From contig NC_012489.1 in assembly GCF_000010305.1 (NCBI RefSeq), forward strand, positions 2,611,646 through 2,675,645: a DNA stretch of 64,000 nt, given 5' to 3'. This document shows positions 16,558-24,689 of this stretch, piece after piece; the stretch's first letter is position 1; every line of letters begins with the position of its first letter. Source of the DNA: Gemmatimonas aurantiaca T-27 (lineage in GTDB: Bacteria; Gemmatimonadota; Gemmatimonadetes; Gemmatimonadales; Gemmatimonadaceae). A program made the translations under genes and the position numbers. The notes under the pieces are model-generated. The model saw only the letters and a list, made by a program, of their open reading frames with translations, searched no databases and was not told the origin of the DNA.

Positions 16558-17054
16558 GGGCCGTGCGAGAGTATCGACGCCCGGATGGTATCGGATCCAC
16601 GCGCAGTGCCATCACGCTCGATGTGGAGATTGGGCAGGTGGTGTGCGTGACGCTCCCGCTGCCCCCGGGATTCAACGGCATGCTGGATCTCGCGAAGAAG
16701 CGCACGCGGCGGACGCGCAACGGCGGATGGATGAAGCGCTCGTTGCCCGTGGTGTACGATCAGCACCTCGAACGCTATGAGATCGAGATGTTGGCCACTC
16801 TGCATCAAGCTGGTGTCCGACCACCAGCCATCCCCTGGGACGCCTGGGCCCTGCCCCGCGCTCACTTCCGACTCGACGCACACCGGGACCGCATCGAGAT
16901 GCTGGGTGGGCTCAAGTGGCCCGTCGATGCGTTGGTGCGCCAGGGGTACTTCAAGGACGACTCACACAACGTGCTCGTCGAGATCTGCGTGCCGACATGG
17001 GAGGTCAATCCTGCGCGATCGGGCGTGGATGTCTATCTGGAGCGCCGCGCATGA
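16554..17054 (+). CDS. RusA-like Holliday-junction resolvase (probable)
   Basis: A 166-aa protein from a GTG overlapping the preceding stop. The pattern fits the RusA family: an N-terminal strand followed by LPLPPGFNGMLDLAKK, a basic middle (KKRTRRTRNGGWMKRS), a segment where Asp residues normally bind metal (LDAHRDRIEMLGGLKWPVDAL), then GYFKDDSHNVLVEI and a closing strand GVDVYLE. RusA proteins cut four-way DNA junctions during phage recombination and packaging. Identity to any characterised enzyme cannot be judged here, so the assignment stays probable. Confidence 0.55.
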   Translation: MRAVREYRRPDGIGSTRSAITLDVEIGQVVCVTLPLPPGFNGMLDLAKKRTRRTRNGGWMKRSLPVVYDQHLERYEIEMLATLHQAGVRPPAIPWDAWALPRAHFRLDAHRDRIEMLGGLKWPVDALVRQGYFKDDSHNVLVEICVPTWEVNPARSGVDVYLERRA

Positions 17055-17824
17055 TCAGCATTCATCTCGATGTGAAGCGCGCGGTCAAGGACATCGACAA
17101 CGTGCTGAAGCAGCAGCTCTATGCCACCGAGAAGGCGATCAATGAGACGCAGTTCCGTCGACGCGAACGGATGCAGCATCGCGTAACGTCGACGCTGAAC
17201 ATTCGCCAGGCGGCGGCACGCCGCGATCTCCCGAAGGCCGTGCGCTACGATCGCGAGGACCGCGCCAGCCGAAAGGCGAATCGCTTCACCGGTCAGATCC
17301 GGATCGTCGGTGGTAGTGTGCGACCAGAGACAGAGCTGTACAAGCGATATGGCGGCATCATCCTGCGCCACGATGAAGGTGGACAGTTCTCGTCCAACGC
17401 GCTGTATCGCACACAGAATCGCCAGTTCACGGCGGGCGGCTTTGTCATCCCTGCCCCGGGCCTGCGCAGTGCGGCGAGGGGCATGCCGCGCAGCCTCTAC
17501 CCCGCGCAGATCGGCTTGTCGTCGCGATCCATCAAGTACGAAGACAGCGATGATCCGCAGCGGCAATACAAGGGTGGCAAGAAGAAACGCGGCCGCGGAT
17601 TCAGGAAGAACACGCGCTTCTACTTCGTGAAAGAGAACGTCGGAATCTTCGTGCGCACCCAAGTGGGCAAGGAATCCGAGTATGACGCGGTATGGTTTTT
17701 CCGCCGACAGATCAACATCCGCGGCCGCCTCGAACTGGAGAAGACCTATCAGTACGGGCTCGCCCAAGAGTACCGCAACCGCTATGGGACCGAGTTCGAA
17801 AAGGCCATGAGGAGCGCAAAGTGA
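17051..17824 (+). CDS. Tail-component-like protein located in the early region
   Basis: A 257-aa basic protein starting at an ATG overlapping the preceding stop. It begins with a helix (VKDIDNVLKQQLYATEKAIN) and then a basic stretch. The second half alternates strands: FYFVKENVGIFVRTQVG, then DAVWFFRRQINIRGRL and a final helix around EYRNRYGTEFEKAM. This layout resembles phage minor tail protein Z and similar head-tail completion proteins. Such a gene would be out of place here, between a resolvase and a MazG-like gene, and the call is weak. Confidence 0.45.
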   Translation: MISIHLDVKRAVKDIDNVLKQQLYATEKAINETQFRRRERMQHRVTSTLNIRQAAARRDLPKAVRYDREDRASRKANRFTGQIRIVGGSVRPETELYKRYGGIILRHDEGGQFSSNALYRTQNRQFTAGGFVIPAPGLRSAARGMPRSLYPAQIGLSSRSIKYEDSDDPQRQYKGGKKKRGRGFRKNTRFYFVKENVGIFVRTQVGKESEYDAVWFFRRQINIRGRLELEKTYQYGLAQEYRNRYGTEFEKAMRSAK

Positions 17825-18756
17825 GCATCGAAGAAGTGCTGTCGTCTGTCGGGCTGGTCCACTTCGCTGCGACAGATCAAGAGAAATCCCTCGCTGCGCG
17901 AGTGGTCACCGCCGAGCAGCGCGTGGCGGCGGTGGAGCGCGAGCATCAGGCGTTGCGTCGTCGGATCATGGACACAGTGCCGAAGGGACCACGCTGCCGG
18001 GACTGCGCCGACTGCAATGGCACATGCCAAAACGATGGCAAGACTCCATGCGATCCCGTGGAGCTCGCGTTCAGTCGCTTTGCTGCACTCGAAGCCAGGA
18101 GTGATCAACAGGCGGCGGTGGAGCGCACTATCGCCGCACTGCGCGAGCTTGATCAGCCAGTGTTCGTCGCCGCTTCGAAGGCCGCGTTTGAAGCCAGCAC
18201 TGGCAAGGATGCGAGCACGGCCAACATGGATGAAGTAGACCAGTACGTCGAAGTCGCAGCAGCCGTGATCACAGCCGCCCTCGCCGCCGCCGCGCCGGCA
18301 GCTACTAGTTCGAAAGTTGAGGCCAACGCTTCGAACTCTTCGAACAGTTCCGTTGAGTCAGCCCCGTTTCAGGGCCGAGTGATGCCGTGGCTGCTGGCAT
18401 GCTTCGGCGCAGAGATCGCGTCGGACAAGCTGGAGCGCAGCGATCGCTTCATCGAGGAGGCGCTCGAACTGGTGCAGGCAGGTGGCTTTGCGAAGGATCG
18501 CGTCCTGGCGCTGGTCGACTACGTGTTCAGCCGGCCTCAAGGCGCGATCAATCAGGAAGTGGGCGGCGTGATGGTGACGCTGGCTGCGTACTGCCTTGCT
18601 CACGGTACCGACATGCACGCAGCGGGCGAGACAGAGCTCGCTCGGGTTTGGACCAAGATCGAGAAGATTCGCGCCAAGCAAGCGGCGAAGCCGAGGGGAT
18701 CTGCGCTGCCGGTAGCGACCACCCCCACCCCGGGAGGGGCGCGCGATGGCGAGTGA
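17821..18756 (+). CDS. Phage protein with C-terminal MazG-like NTP pyrophosphohydrolase domain
   Basis: A 311-aa protein from a GTG overlapping the previous stop. The N-terminal part is a coiled coil (about 20-60) with a Cys cluster CRDCADCNGTCQ (about 60-72) that may bind zinc. A Ser/Asn-rich linker follows, whose DNA contains repeated TTCGAA palindromes. The last about 110 residues match a phage MazG-like module: RFIEEALELVQ, ALVDYVFSRPQG, QEVGGVMVTLAAYCLAHG, ETELARVWTKIEKI and a closing RAKQAAKPRGS. The Glu and Asp residues fit the metal site of dNTP pyrophosphohydrolases, which sanitise or rebalance nucleotide pools. Confidence 0.7.
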   Translation: MSIEEVLSSVGLVHFAATDQEKSLAARVVTAEQRVAAVEREHQALRRRIMDTVPKGPRCRDCADCNGTCQNDGKTPCDPVELAFSRFAALEARSDQQAAVERTIAALRELDQPVFVAASKAAFEASTGKDASTANMDEVDQYVEVAAAVITAALAAAAPAATSSKVEANASNSSNSSVESAPFQGRVMPWLLACFGAEIASDKLERSDRFIEEALELVQAGGFAKDRVLALVDYVFSRPQGAINQEVGGVMVTLAAYCLAHGTDMHAAGETELARVWTKIEKIRAKQAAKPRGSALPVATTPTPGGARDGE

Positions 18757-19111
18757 GCTGACGCGAGACCAGAAGAGTCTCATCCTGTACGTCGAGACGC
18801 GCTGTGTTGACCACGACGGCCTTCTCCGTGGCGAACAGATGAACCAGGAAGATCGCGAGAACCTGAAGGTCTTTCAGGAGTCCGGTCATCTCACCTACGG
18901 GCGCGTGCCTGCCATGATGCTGTCGAAGCTGAGTGGCCAGACCCATTGGGCAACACTGACCGATGCCGGCTTTGCGCTGGCACATGCTCTTCGCAAGGAG
19001 CGTGCGTCCCGGATCATCGGAGGGCACCGCAAGGAGATCGACGAGTGGGTAGCGGAACGCCGTGAACGAGCCACCGCGCCGGGCGCGCCGGAGGTGGTCG
19101 ATGGCGAGTGA
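18746..19111 (+). CDS. Small prophage protein, unknown
   Basis: A 121-aa protein overlapping the preceding gene by 11 bp. It contains LTRDQKSLILYVETR and WATLTDAGFALAHALRKER, spaced like the helices and wing of a winged-helix fold, but without a convincing recognition helix. It ends in TAPGAPEVVDGE, a C-terminal sequence shared in part with the next genes because the same DNA segment, which contains the ribosome-binding site of the following gene, is repeated at these junctions. Confidence 0.55.
   Translation: MASELTRDQKSLILYVETRCVDHDGLLRGEQMNQEDRENLKVFQESGHLTYGRVPAMMLSKLSGQTHWATLTDAGFALAHALRKERASRIIGGHRKEIDEWVAERRERATAPGAPEVVDGE
19071..19094 (+). repeat. Gene-junction repeat, copy 1
   Basis: A 24-bp element containing the palindrome GGCGCGCC and ending in GGAGG. 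It is identical to 19297-19320, and shorter versions occur at 19550-19566, 19923-19937 and 59422-59432. Each copy codes for the end of one protein and carries the ribosome-binding site of the next. Confidence 0.7.
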
Positions 19112-19328
19112 GCGCGACTGGGTTGGTCGCTTCGTCGCCAGCGTGCACACCACCGCACGCGCGATGCAAGAGGACTACCGCAACGGGCGGTATGCGTCGC
19201 CCGAGGCGTACCAAGACGACATCGACGCATCAGAGGCGTATTTCGTCGCGCGCCTCATTGGCTCGCTCGACGTCCTGCAATCACTCAATGCACAGCCCAC
19301 CGCGCCGGGCGCGCCGGAGGCCCTATGA
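19101..19328 (+). CDS. Small prophage protein, unknown
   Basis: A 75-aa acidic protein started at the ATG eight bases after the GGAGG of junction copy 1; an upstream in-frame start would lie deep in the preceding gene. Mostly helical (VGRFVASVHTTARAMQEDYR, then DIDASEAYFVARLIGSLDVL), with no recognised motif. It ends in TAPGAPEAL. Confidence 0.5.
   Translation: MASERDWVGRFVASVHTTARAMQEDYRNGRYASPEAYQDDIDASEAYFVARLIGSLDVLQSLNAQPTAPGAPEAL
19297..19320 (+). repeat. Gene-junction repeat, copy 2
   Basis: Identical over 24 bp to 19071-19094. Its terminal GGAGG is four bases from the ATG of the next gene. Confidence 0.7.
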
Positions 19329-19579
19329 AGAAGCGCCAGGTCGATCACAACTTGGAGGCCGAACACGCTCACGCGGACCTCAACGTGTGCGGCGCCATCT
19401 CGTCCATCTGCGAGCGGTCGAACTTCACGACGAAGAGCGGAAAGCGAATCGCGGAAAGAATCAACAAGCTCTGCTGGGAAGAGATCCACCGACAGGTACG
19501 CGCCATGGACCTGCATCGCGAGAAAGCTGGACGCCGTTACGGGCGTAGGCCGGGCGCGCCGGAGGTGGGGAATGGGTAA
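19325..19579 (+). CDS. Small prophage protein, unknown
   Basis: An 84-aa, mostly basic and helical protein whose ATG overlaps the previous stop as ATGA. It contains two Cys (LNVCGAISSICERS) and a third in NKLCWEE. No family recognised. It ends in RRPGAPEVGNG over the third junction element, from which the next gene's start is served. Confidence 0.5.
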   Translation: MKKRQVDHNLEAEHAHADLNVCGAISSICERSNFTTKSGKRIAERINKLCWEEIHRQVRAMDLHREKAGRRYGRRPGAPEVGNG

Positions 19580-19940
19580 GCGCTTACCTAGGGAGTCCAC
19601 GCCGTTGTCTGTGGAGTCCGTGCCGCTATCTGGGGAGTCAGCTCCCTATACAAGCGCGCAGGTCGCCCTCCTGCTGCGCTGCGCGCAGGCTGCTGCGATT
19701 GCACACGAGCTGTACCAGCACCACCAGGGGGTCGCAGAAGCCGTGGAGATCGGCGACGCGGACTGGACCGACGATGATGTCGCGATTGCGCACGACCGGT
19801 ACTACCACGCGATGGACGATCTGTCGGTCACGATTGCGGATCTCGCGAGTATCGTGTCCCCCACGCCGGTGGCGTCGGCGATGGATCGTGGGTTGCCGTT
19901 ACCACGGATCACGCGCGATGAAGCGCCGGAGGTGGGGTGA
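19572..19940 (+). CDS. Small prophage protein, unknown
   Basis: A 122-aa protein overlapping the previous gene by 8 bp. The N-terminus is a Ser/Pro/Glu repeat (STPLSVESVPLSGESAP) and the rest is a helical, acidic domain with several His (HELYQHHQG, IAHDRYYHAMDD), which might bind metal. It ends in EAPEVG over junction element 4. No family recognised. Confidence 0.5.
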   Translation: MGKRLPRESTPLSVESVPLSGESAPYTSAQVALLLRCAQAAAIAHELYQHHQGVAEAVEIGDADWTDDDVAIAHDRYYHAMDDLSVTIADLASIVSPTPVASAMDRGLPLPRITRDEAPEVG

Positions 19941-20200
19941 GCATGGGAACCAAGACGATCCACATGTGCATGGACATCCGTGGCGCACTGCGGTGGGGCA
20001 AGAACAAGATGCGCGGAGTGTTCACAAACGAAGACGGCCGCACGCTCACGCCCGACGAAGCGCAATCGTTCCTGTTCGATTGTCTCGCGAAAGGATGGCG
20101 CGTCATTCCGCTCACACACGAGCCGTGCGAGGGATTCAGCTATGAGACTGGATGCCCAGGCCATGCCACCACGCGCGCCGGCGCGGGGGAGGGGGAGTGA
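19937..20200 (+). CDS. Small prophage protein, unknown
   Basis: An 87-aa protein from a GTG overlapping the previous stop; an ATG two codons later is equally possible. It contains TKTIHMCMDIRGALRWGKNK and a helical segment SFLFDCLAKGWRVIPL, with four Cys in all (including EPCEGFSYETGCPGH), so a small zinc-stabilised fold is possible. No family recognised. Confidence 0.5.
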   Translation: MSMGTKTIHMCMDIRGALRWGKNKMRGVFTNEDGRTLTPDEAQSFLFDCLAKGWRVIPLTHEPCEGFSYETGCPGHATTRAGAGEGE

Positions 20201-20556
20201 GCGTCAACACCGTGCCGAGTTCTCCCGGTCAAACCGGGATACTCACCGCGTATATCGATCACTCTGGAGATTGGGCCGTCGGCATTGCCGAAGCTGTGAA
20301 CCCCTTCGGCTGGGTCACGCGCGTCCGCACGCTCGGGTCAGTCGTGGAGATACCAGACGGGCAACTCCGATACATCGTGCGCCACGAGGATCTGAGTGTC
20401 CCTGCCGAGCAGGTGGCTCAAGATGTTGGCCGGTACACGTGGGAGACCGAGGCGCAACTACGTGCGGCGGTGCGCGAGTACGTCGCAGATAGCCCCTGGG
20501 TGCGGCTCCGGTACGAACAAGACGCACTGGAGGCGCCCCATGACGGCCGGGAGTGA
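20197..20556 (+). CDS. Small prophage protein, unknown
   Basis: A 119-aa acidic protein from a GTG overlapping the previous stop, with GGGGGAG just upstream. The first half reads as beta strands (ILTAYIDHSGDWAVGIAEAV, VVEIPDGQLRYIV) and the second as helices. No recognised motif. It belongs to the run of small early genes with four-base overlaps. Confidence 0.5.
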   Translation: MSVNTVPSSPGQTGILTAYIDHSGDWAVGIAEAVNPFGWVTRVRTLGSVVEIPDGQLRYIVRHEDLSVPAEQVAQDVGRYTWETEAQLRAAVREYVADSPWVRLRYEQDALEAPHDGRE

Positions 20557-20992
20557 GGGGGTGTGGGTGGTGCGGGATCCGAGTGGGAAGGTGCTCGGGG
20601 TATCGATGTCACCCAGCGGCGCAATCGACGATTGCGTGGACCAACTGCCTCCATTGAGGGGGGACATACTGACGCCACTGCGCCCACTGGACCGGGCTCT
20701 GTTGAACGATCCGAATCAGGCATCGTATGAAGCCGACGGCTACACCCTGCGGCGCCTCCCGCTCGCGACGCCGGAGCAAATCCGCGTACTGGAGATGGTC
20801 GCGAAGCTCGTGGGAATCGTCGATGCGTTCGATGAAGCTGCGCGTACGCAGCCGTTCAATCGCACGCAGAAGGCGCAGCACATCGAGGCCTACAACCGCG
20901 CTGTGGACGATGTCGTTGCAGCGCACCGCCCAACCATCAAGGATTCCTTGACCACTGACGCGGCCCGCGCGGCCGACGAGGTGCGCACATGA
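20540..20992 (+). CDS. Small prophage protein, unknown
   Basis: A 150-aa protein overlapping the previous gene by 17 bp. It has an N-terminal beta-hairpin-like segment (GVWVVRDPSGKVLGVSMS) and a helical C-terminal half (TPEQIRVLEMVAKLVGIVDA, then NRTQKAQHIEAYNRAVDDV). It ends in ARAADEVRT, over a second kind of shared junction sequence (15 identical bases at 20959-20973 and 21198-21212). No function assigned. Confidence 0.5.
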   Translation: MTAGSEGVWVVRDPSGKVLGVSMSPSGAIDDCVDQLPPLRGDILTPLRPLDRALLNDPNQASYEADGYTLRRLPLATPEQIRVLEMVAKLVGIVDAFDEAARTQPFNRTQKAQHIEAYNRAVDDVVAAHRPTIKDSLTTDAARAADEVRT

Positions 20993-21225
20993 GCGCGAAA
21001 TACTGGGATGACCGCACCGAGTGGACCGATGTCGAATGTCTGGGCGGTCCATGGGATGGCCGATGGCACGTCATGGCGCCGGGAGTGCGCACAGTCCGCG
21101 ATTCGCAGTGGCGCGGCGACTACTACGAGATCATGCGGTACCGCGCAGGCTACGCCCTCGTGTGGCAGGGCGGCCGTCATCGGTTCGCACACCATATCGC
21201 GGCCCGCGCGGCGGGAGAGGTGTGA
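20989..21225 (+). CDS. Small prophage protein, unknown
   Basis: A 78-aa protein whose ATG overlaps the previous stop. It is rich in Trp and Tyr (YWDDRTEWTDVECLGGPWDG, MRYRAGYALVWQGGRHRF) and looks like a small beta-barrel. Similar short GGPWDG-containing proteins are common in phage early regions, but their role is unknown to me. Confidence 0.55.
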   Translation: MSAKYWDDRTEWTDVECLGGPWDGRWHVMAPGVRTVRDSQWRGDYYEIMRYRAGYALVWQGGRHRFAHHIAARAAGEV

Positions 21226-21347
21226 TGCGATACCCCACCCTCGCCCAGTTGCTCGCCAAAGCCGCCAAGCGTGGCATCGGCCTCCGTCTCAGCGCGGCCG
21301 ATGTGCAGCGGTTGTGGCGGGCGTTGATGCGGAAGGAGAAGCGGTGA
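21225..21347 (+). CDS. Very small basic protein (40 aa)
   Basis: Forty residues, starting at an ATG that shares a base with the previous stop (TGATG) and has GAGAGGTG just upstream. One or two basic helices (LAQLLAKAAKRG, ADVQRLWRALMRKEKR). Kept because its start and stop fit the overlap pattern of the operon and the next gene starts inside it. Confidence 0.45.
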   Translation: MRYPTLAQLLAKAAKRGIGLRLSAADVQRLWRALMRKEKR

Positions 21348-21607
21348 CGCGACGCCCAGCACTCCTCTGCGCCGGCTGCGGCGTCGTGATCGAACAGCGA
21401 TGGGGGCGGCAAGCACGATGCGCAGCGTGTGCGAAGGCGCACGATCGCGAGCGGCGCCGCCTGCACATGCGGGAGTATGTCAGACGTCGCGTGGAGCAAG
21501 CTCTGGGCGACGATGGCTGGCGCCCGCAACCGTGGATTCACCCGATACGGGTGCGGGCGATCGACGCTCGCACCCGAGACACGCGTCGCACGGACACACG
21601 TGGATGA
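21344..21607 (+). CDS. Small zinc-ribbon protein
   Basis: An 87-aa protein from a GTG overlapping the previous stop. A CxxC pair, CAGC, and a second, CAAC, about 17 residues later form a zinc ribbon, followed by a very basic helix (HDRERRRLHMREYVRRRVEQ) suited to nucleic-acid binding. HNH-type nucleases just before terminase genes can start this way, but no His-Asn-His set is present. Confidence 0.55.
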   Translation: MTRRPALLCAGCGVVIEQRWGRQARCAACAKAHDRERRRLHMREYVRRRVEQALGDDGWRPQPWIHPIRVRAIDARTRDTRRTDTRG

Positions 21608-21759
21608 GAATCGTGTCAATCAAGGATCGTGCCACGCCAGGGGGTCGCGGGTCCTTCCGAAGCGATATGCCCATCGGGCGGCCGCAGACCCCTGGGTATT
21701 TCTATGTGAACGGCCGCCAGATGTCTCACTTTAGTTTAGTTCGCGGCCGGCATGAGTGA
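21604..21759 (+). CDS. Very small protein (51 aa)
   Basis: Fifty-one residues, with ATG overlapping the previous stop as ATGA and the end overlapping the terminase small-subunit start by 8 bp. Contains MPIGRPQTPGYFYVNGRQMS. No recognised motif. The overlaps are the main support. Confidence 0.4.
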   Translation: MRIVSIKDRATPGGRGSFRSDMPIGRPQTPGYFYVNGRQMSHFSLVRGRHE

Positions 21760-22261
21760 TGGGCATACGTTCTCGCAAACGCAGATGGCGGCCATCCTCG
21801 GAGTGACCTCGCCCACGATTCGGGCGGCGATCGACGAGGGCGCACCCGGGGTGCATGCGCAGGGCTCGCGCGGAACGAAGGGCAAGATCGACGCGACACA
21901 GTTTGTCCCATGGTGGATCGAGCGAGAGCGCAGCCGCGCCCGCGAGAAGGACAAGGGTCAGTCCCAAGCCGCCATCGAGCGCGAACTCGACATCGAGATG
22001 AAGCGCGAGAAGCTGCTCAAAGAAAAGCGGGAAGCGCTGCCCCGCGCCGTCATGGTGAACACTCTGCGCGACGTCGCAACGCGATTGAATGTCACCATCA
22101 CACAAATGCCCGATCGCGAAGCGGACACGATCATCGGGCTACGCGACAGGGAATCGGCCCGGGAGGCACTGCAACTGATCGCCGAGAGCCTGCGCGGGGA
22201 TCTGCGATCGCCAGAGGCGTGGATGCCGCCGGAGCTCCCCCAGCTCGAGCTCTCCGCCTGA
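21752..22261 (+). CDS. Terminase small subunit (Nu1-like)
   Basis: DNA-recognition subunit of the packaging motor, 169 aa. The N-terminal winged-helix segment FSQTQMAAILGVTSPTIRAA is a clear helix-turn-helix followed by a Gly-rich wing (GSRGTKGKID). The middle is a long charged helix (IERERSRAREKDKGQ through MKREKLLKEKREALPRA), as in Nu1/gp1-type small subunits. The C-terminal helix should contact the large subunit, which begins at an ATG sharing a base with this stop. Confidence 0.82.
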   Translation: MSDGHTFSQTQMAAILGVTSPTIRAAIDEGAPGVHAQGSRGTKGKIDATQFVPWWIERERSRAREKDKGQSQAAIERELDIEMKREKLLKEKREALPRAVMVNTLRDVATRLNVTITQMPDREADTIIGLRDRESAREALQLIAESLRGDLRSPEAWMPPELPQLELSA

Positions 22262-24312
22262 TGCTGCTGTCCCTCGAACGTCTGCAGGAAGCCACGATCT
22301 CCGCATATCTGGACGTCGCGGCGATCATGGGCGAAGCCTTCGCGCAGCGAGAGCTCCTCGGCCTCGCCAAGTGGGCGGAGACCTACTACCGCCTGCCGCC
22401 GGACAGCGCCGTCCAGGGGCTATTCCGGTTTGCCCGCTCGCCGTATCTCCGGGAGCCCGCGCAGATGCTGCAGGATCCGCGCGTGAAGCAGGTGGTGGTG
22501 GCCAAGGGGTCGCAGTTGTTCTTCACCACGCTAGCGCAGATTTGGAAGGGTTGGACGATGGATGAAGATCCGGCGTCCATGATCTGCGTCTGGCCCTCTG
22601 AAGGGCTGCTGAAGCGCTATGTCATCACGCGCATCAATCCGATGCTCGAGGATGTGATCCCGTTGAGGAAGATCTTCACCCGATCGGGACTCCGTGACTC
22701 GGACGACAGCTTCAAGTACAAAGGATTCCCCGGTGGCGGCATATCCTTCGTGACCGGTCGGTCGTCGTCGCAGCTGAAGTCGATGACCGCCCAGCGCATG
22801 CACGTTTCGGAGCTCGACGAACTTGAGCCGGACGTGAAGGGCCAAGGTGATCCACTCGATCAGGCACGCCGTGCACTGCGCACGCATCCCCGCGGCAAGG
22901 AGTACTTGGAGTGCACTCCCACCATCGCGGGTCGTTCACGCGTGTGGCAGGAACTCAAGCTCTCCTCGTGGCGCGAGCTGCACCTGATGTGTCCCGGTGA
23001 GAACTGCAACTATCCGCAGGTGTTGCGGTGGCGGGAAGGCCAAGAAGATGGCGACAACGAGGGGGCCGGTCGCTTCAATTTCGTCTACGAGCTCGACACC
23101 GCCGGACGTATCGTGCCGGAGTCTACCCGCTATGTCTGCGTGAAGTGCGGGATGAAGATTGAACACAAGTGGAAGCGCGCCATGGTGACCGAGGGAAACT
23201 GGGTTCCACGCTACCCGGACCGCATCGCCTTCCAGGGCTATCATCTCAGTGCCCTCTACTCCCTCGCGGAAGGCTACGACTGGGACGTCTGTGCCCAGAT
23301 GTGCGTGAATGGGCTCACTGATCCCGCGAAGCAGAAGGTGGCGATCAATACGATCCTCGCCCTGCCCTACGAGGAGAAGGAAGCCAGCGGCAATCCTCGG
23401 GGGATGCAAGCCCGCGCCCATGAGTACGGCGTGGAGATCCCCTTCGGGGTCGTGCTCATCACGATCAGCGTCGACGTGCAGATCGATCGCGTGGAGTATC
23501 AAGTAATGGGCTTCGGCGCGGGTCTCGAATGGTGGTTGATCGAGTGGGGGCGTCTCGAAGGTGATCCGGGCAAGGGCCGTCCTGGAAGAGCTCCCGTATG
23601 GACCGAACTCGAAGATGTACTGAATCGCGACTGGGTTGACGCGGATGGCGTGTGCTACGACCCCAAGGCGATCGCCATCGACGCCGGCTATCTGCAGGAG
23701 CATGTGCGGGCGTTTTGCGCACGCTTCACAACGAAGGATGGTGTCCGGCCGATCCACACCATGGGCCGCGCTGGGCGCGCCCGACCCCTGCTCGAGAAGC
23801 CGAAGGCAGAGACAACCCGCCGCCGCCGGCGAGCACGCAAGCCGTCGTACATTATCGGCACCGACACGATGAACGACCTGCTCTATGCGCGCTTTCGCAT
23901 TGAGCAACCGGGCCCCGGCTACCTGCACACGCCCACCGATCGCGACATCGATCAGGCCTGGTATGACCAGATCTACAACGAGAGCCTGCAGGAAGTGGTC
24001 GAGCGCGGCTTACGCGTGAAAAAGTGGCTGCCGGTGAATGAGGACGCACCGAACGAAGCCATCGACCTGACCCGCGGATGCTATGCGGCGCTGGTGTCGC
24101 TGGGGCAAAAGGTCATGCTGCAGCTCGAGACGATGCGCCCACCGTCGCCTACCGCCGCCGTGAAGCCTCGCGGCGTCGTCAGCAGCACCGAACCCCTGCC
24201 CGAAGCCACGATCGAGCCTGAGGAGGTCCCTGTAGCCCCGAAGCGTGCCGCTCGCATTGCACGTCGTCGGCCTCGTGGCCCCTCTGGCATGATCTCCGAG
24301 GCCGTCGAGTAG
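22261..24312 (+). CDS. Terminase large subunit (lambda GpA-like)
   Basis: Packaging ATPase and nuclease, 683 aa, GpA family. The N-terminal ATPase region shows VVVAKGSQLFFTTLAQIW (P-loop-like, with Ser-Gln in place of the usual Gly-Lys order, as in other GpA proteins) and VSELDELEPD (Walker B region). A Cys cluster (CPGENC, then CVKC) looks like a zinc site. The nuclease domain includes LITISVDVQIDRVEYQVMGF and IAIDAGYLQEHV, with Asp residues for metal. Its TAG is followed at once by a GTG-started winged-helix gene. Confidence 0.92.
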   Translation: MLLSLERLQEATISAYLDVAAIMGEAFAQRELLGLAKWAETYYRLPPDSAVQGLFRFARSPYLREPAQMLQDPRVKQVVVAKGSQLFFTTLAQIWKGWTMDEDPASMICVWPSEGLLKRYVITRINPMLEDVIPLRKIFTRSGLRDSDDSFKYKGFPGGGISFVTGRSSSQLKSMTAQRMHVSELDELEPDVKGQGDPLDQARRALRTHPRGKEYLECTPTIAGRSRVWQELKLSSWRELHLMCPGENCNYPQVLRWREGQEDGDNEGAGRFNFVYELDTAGRIVPESTRYVCVKCGMKIEHKWKRAMVTEGNWVPRYPDRIAFQGYHLSALYSLAEGYDWDVCAQMCVNGLTDPAKQKVAINTILALPYEEKEASGNPRGMQARAHEYGVEIPFGVVLITISVDVQIDRVEYQVMGFGAGLEWWLIEWGRLEGDPGKGRPGRAPVWTELEDVLNRDWVDADGVCYDPKAIAIDAGYLQEHVRAFCARFTTKDGVRPIHTMGRAGRARPLLEKPKAETTRRRRRARKPSYIIGTDTMNDLLYARFRIEQPGPGYLHTPTDRDIDQAWYDQIYNESLQEVVERGLRVKKWLPVNEDAPNEAIDLTRGCYAALVSLGQKVMLQLETMRPPSPTAAVKPRGVVSSTEPLPEATIEPEEVPVAPKRAARIARRRPRGPSGMISEAVE

Positions 24313-24689
24313 TGGATCCGCTGCCCATCCTGCGTGAAATTCGCACGGATCTCGATGTCACCACCAGCGAGCAGGTGGCATTCTGGGCCGCGCTTGAGCG
24401 CCTCGATGTGGTGGAGTGGCGCCGACTGTCGATTACGCAGTTGGAGCGCGAAGTAGAGCGCTTGCAGCACCGCAAAGAGCAACGCATGTCGCGATCAACG
24501 ATCGCACGGGCTTTCAATGGTCTGGTTTCAAAGGGCTACATCCTCCACCAAGAAGACGCAGGCGCCGATTGCTACCGAATCCCGGCGTCCCGCCGTCGCG
24601 AGGACCGCCAGGAGGTGCCATCACCGCACGGTCAACGTCGATCGATTCGGCGCACCCGCGGCGGACTGTTGAGCGAAGCGATTGAGTGA
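24312..24689 (+). CDS. Winged-helix DNA-binding protein
   Basis: A 125-aa protein starting at a GTG sharing a base with the terminase stop. The central part, LSITQLEREVERL through RSTIARAFNGLVSKGYI followed by HQEDAGADCYRI, is a winged helix-turn-helix of the MarR/DnaD-like kind, with recognition helix about residues 60-75. The C-terminus is basic (RRSIRRTRGG). It sits directly before a 273-bp non-coding gap full of inverted repeats, so it is a good candidate to bind them and either control late transcription or aid packaging. Confidence 0.65.
   Translation: MDPLPILREIRTDLDVTTSEQVAFWAALERLDVVEWRRLSITQLEREVERLQHRKEQRMSRSTIARAFNGLVSKGYILHQEDAGADCYRIPASRRREDRQEVPSPHGQRRSIRRTRGGLLSEAIE

Noticed and set aside
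22936-23928. Minus-strand open frame in the terminase region
   Set aside because: Antisense to the terminase large subunit; no motif or ribosome-binding site.
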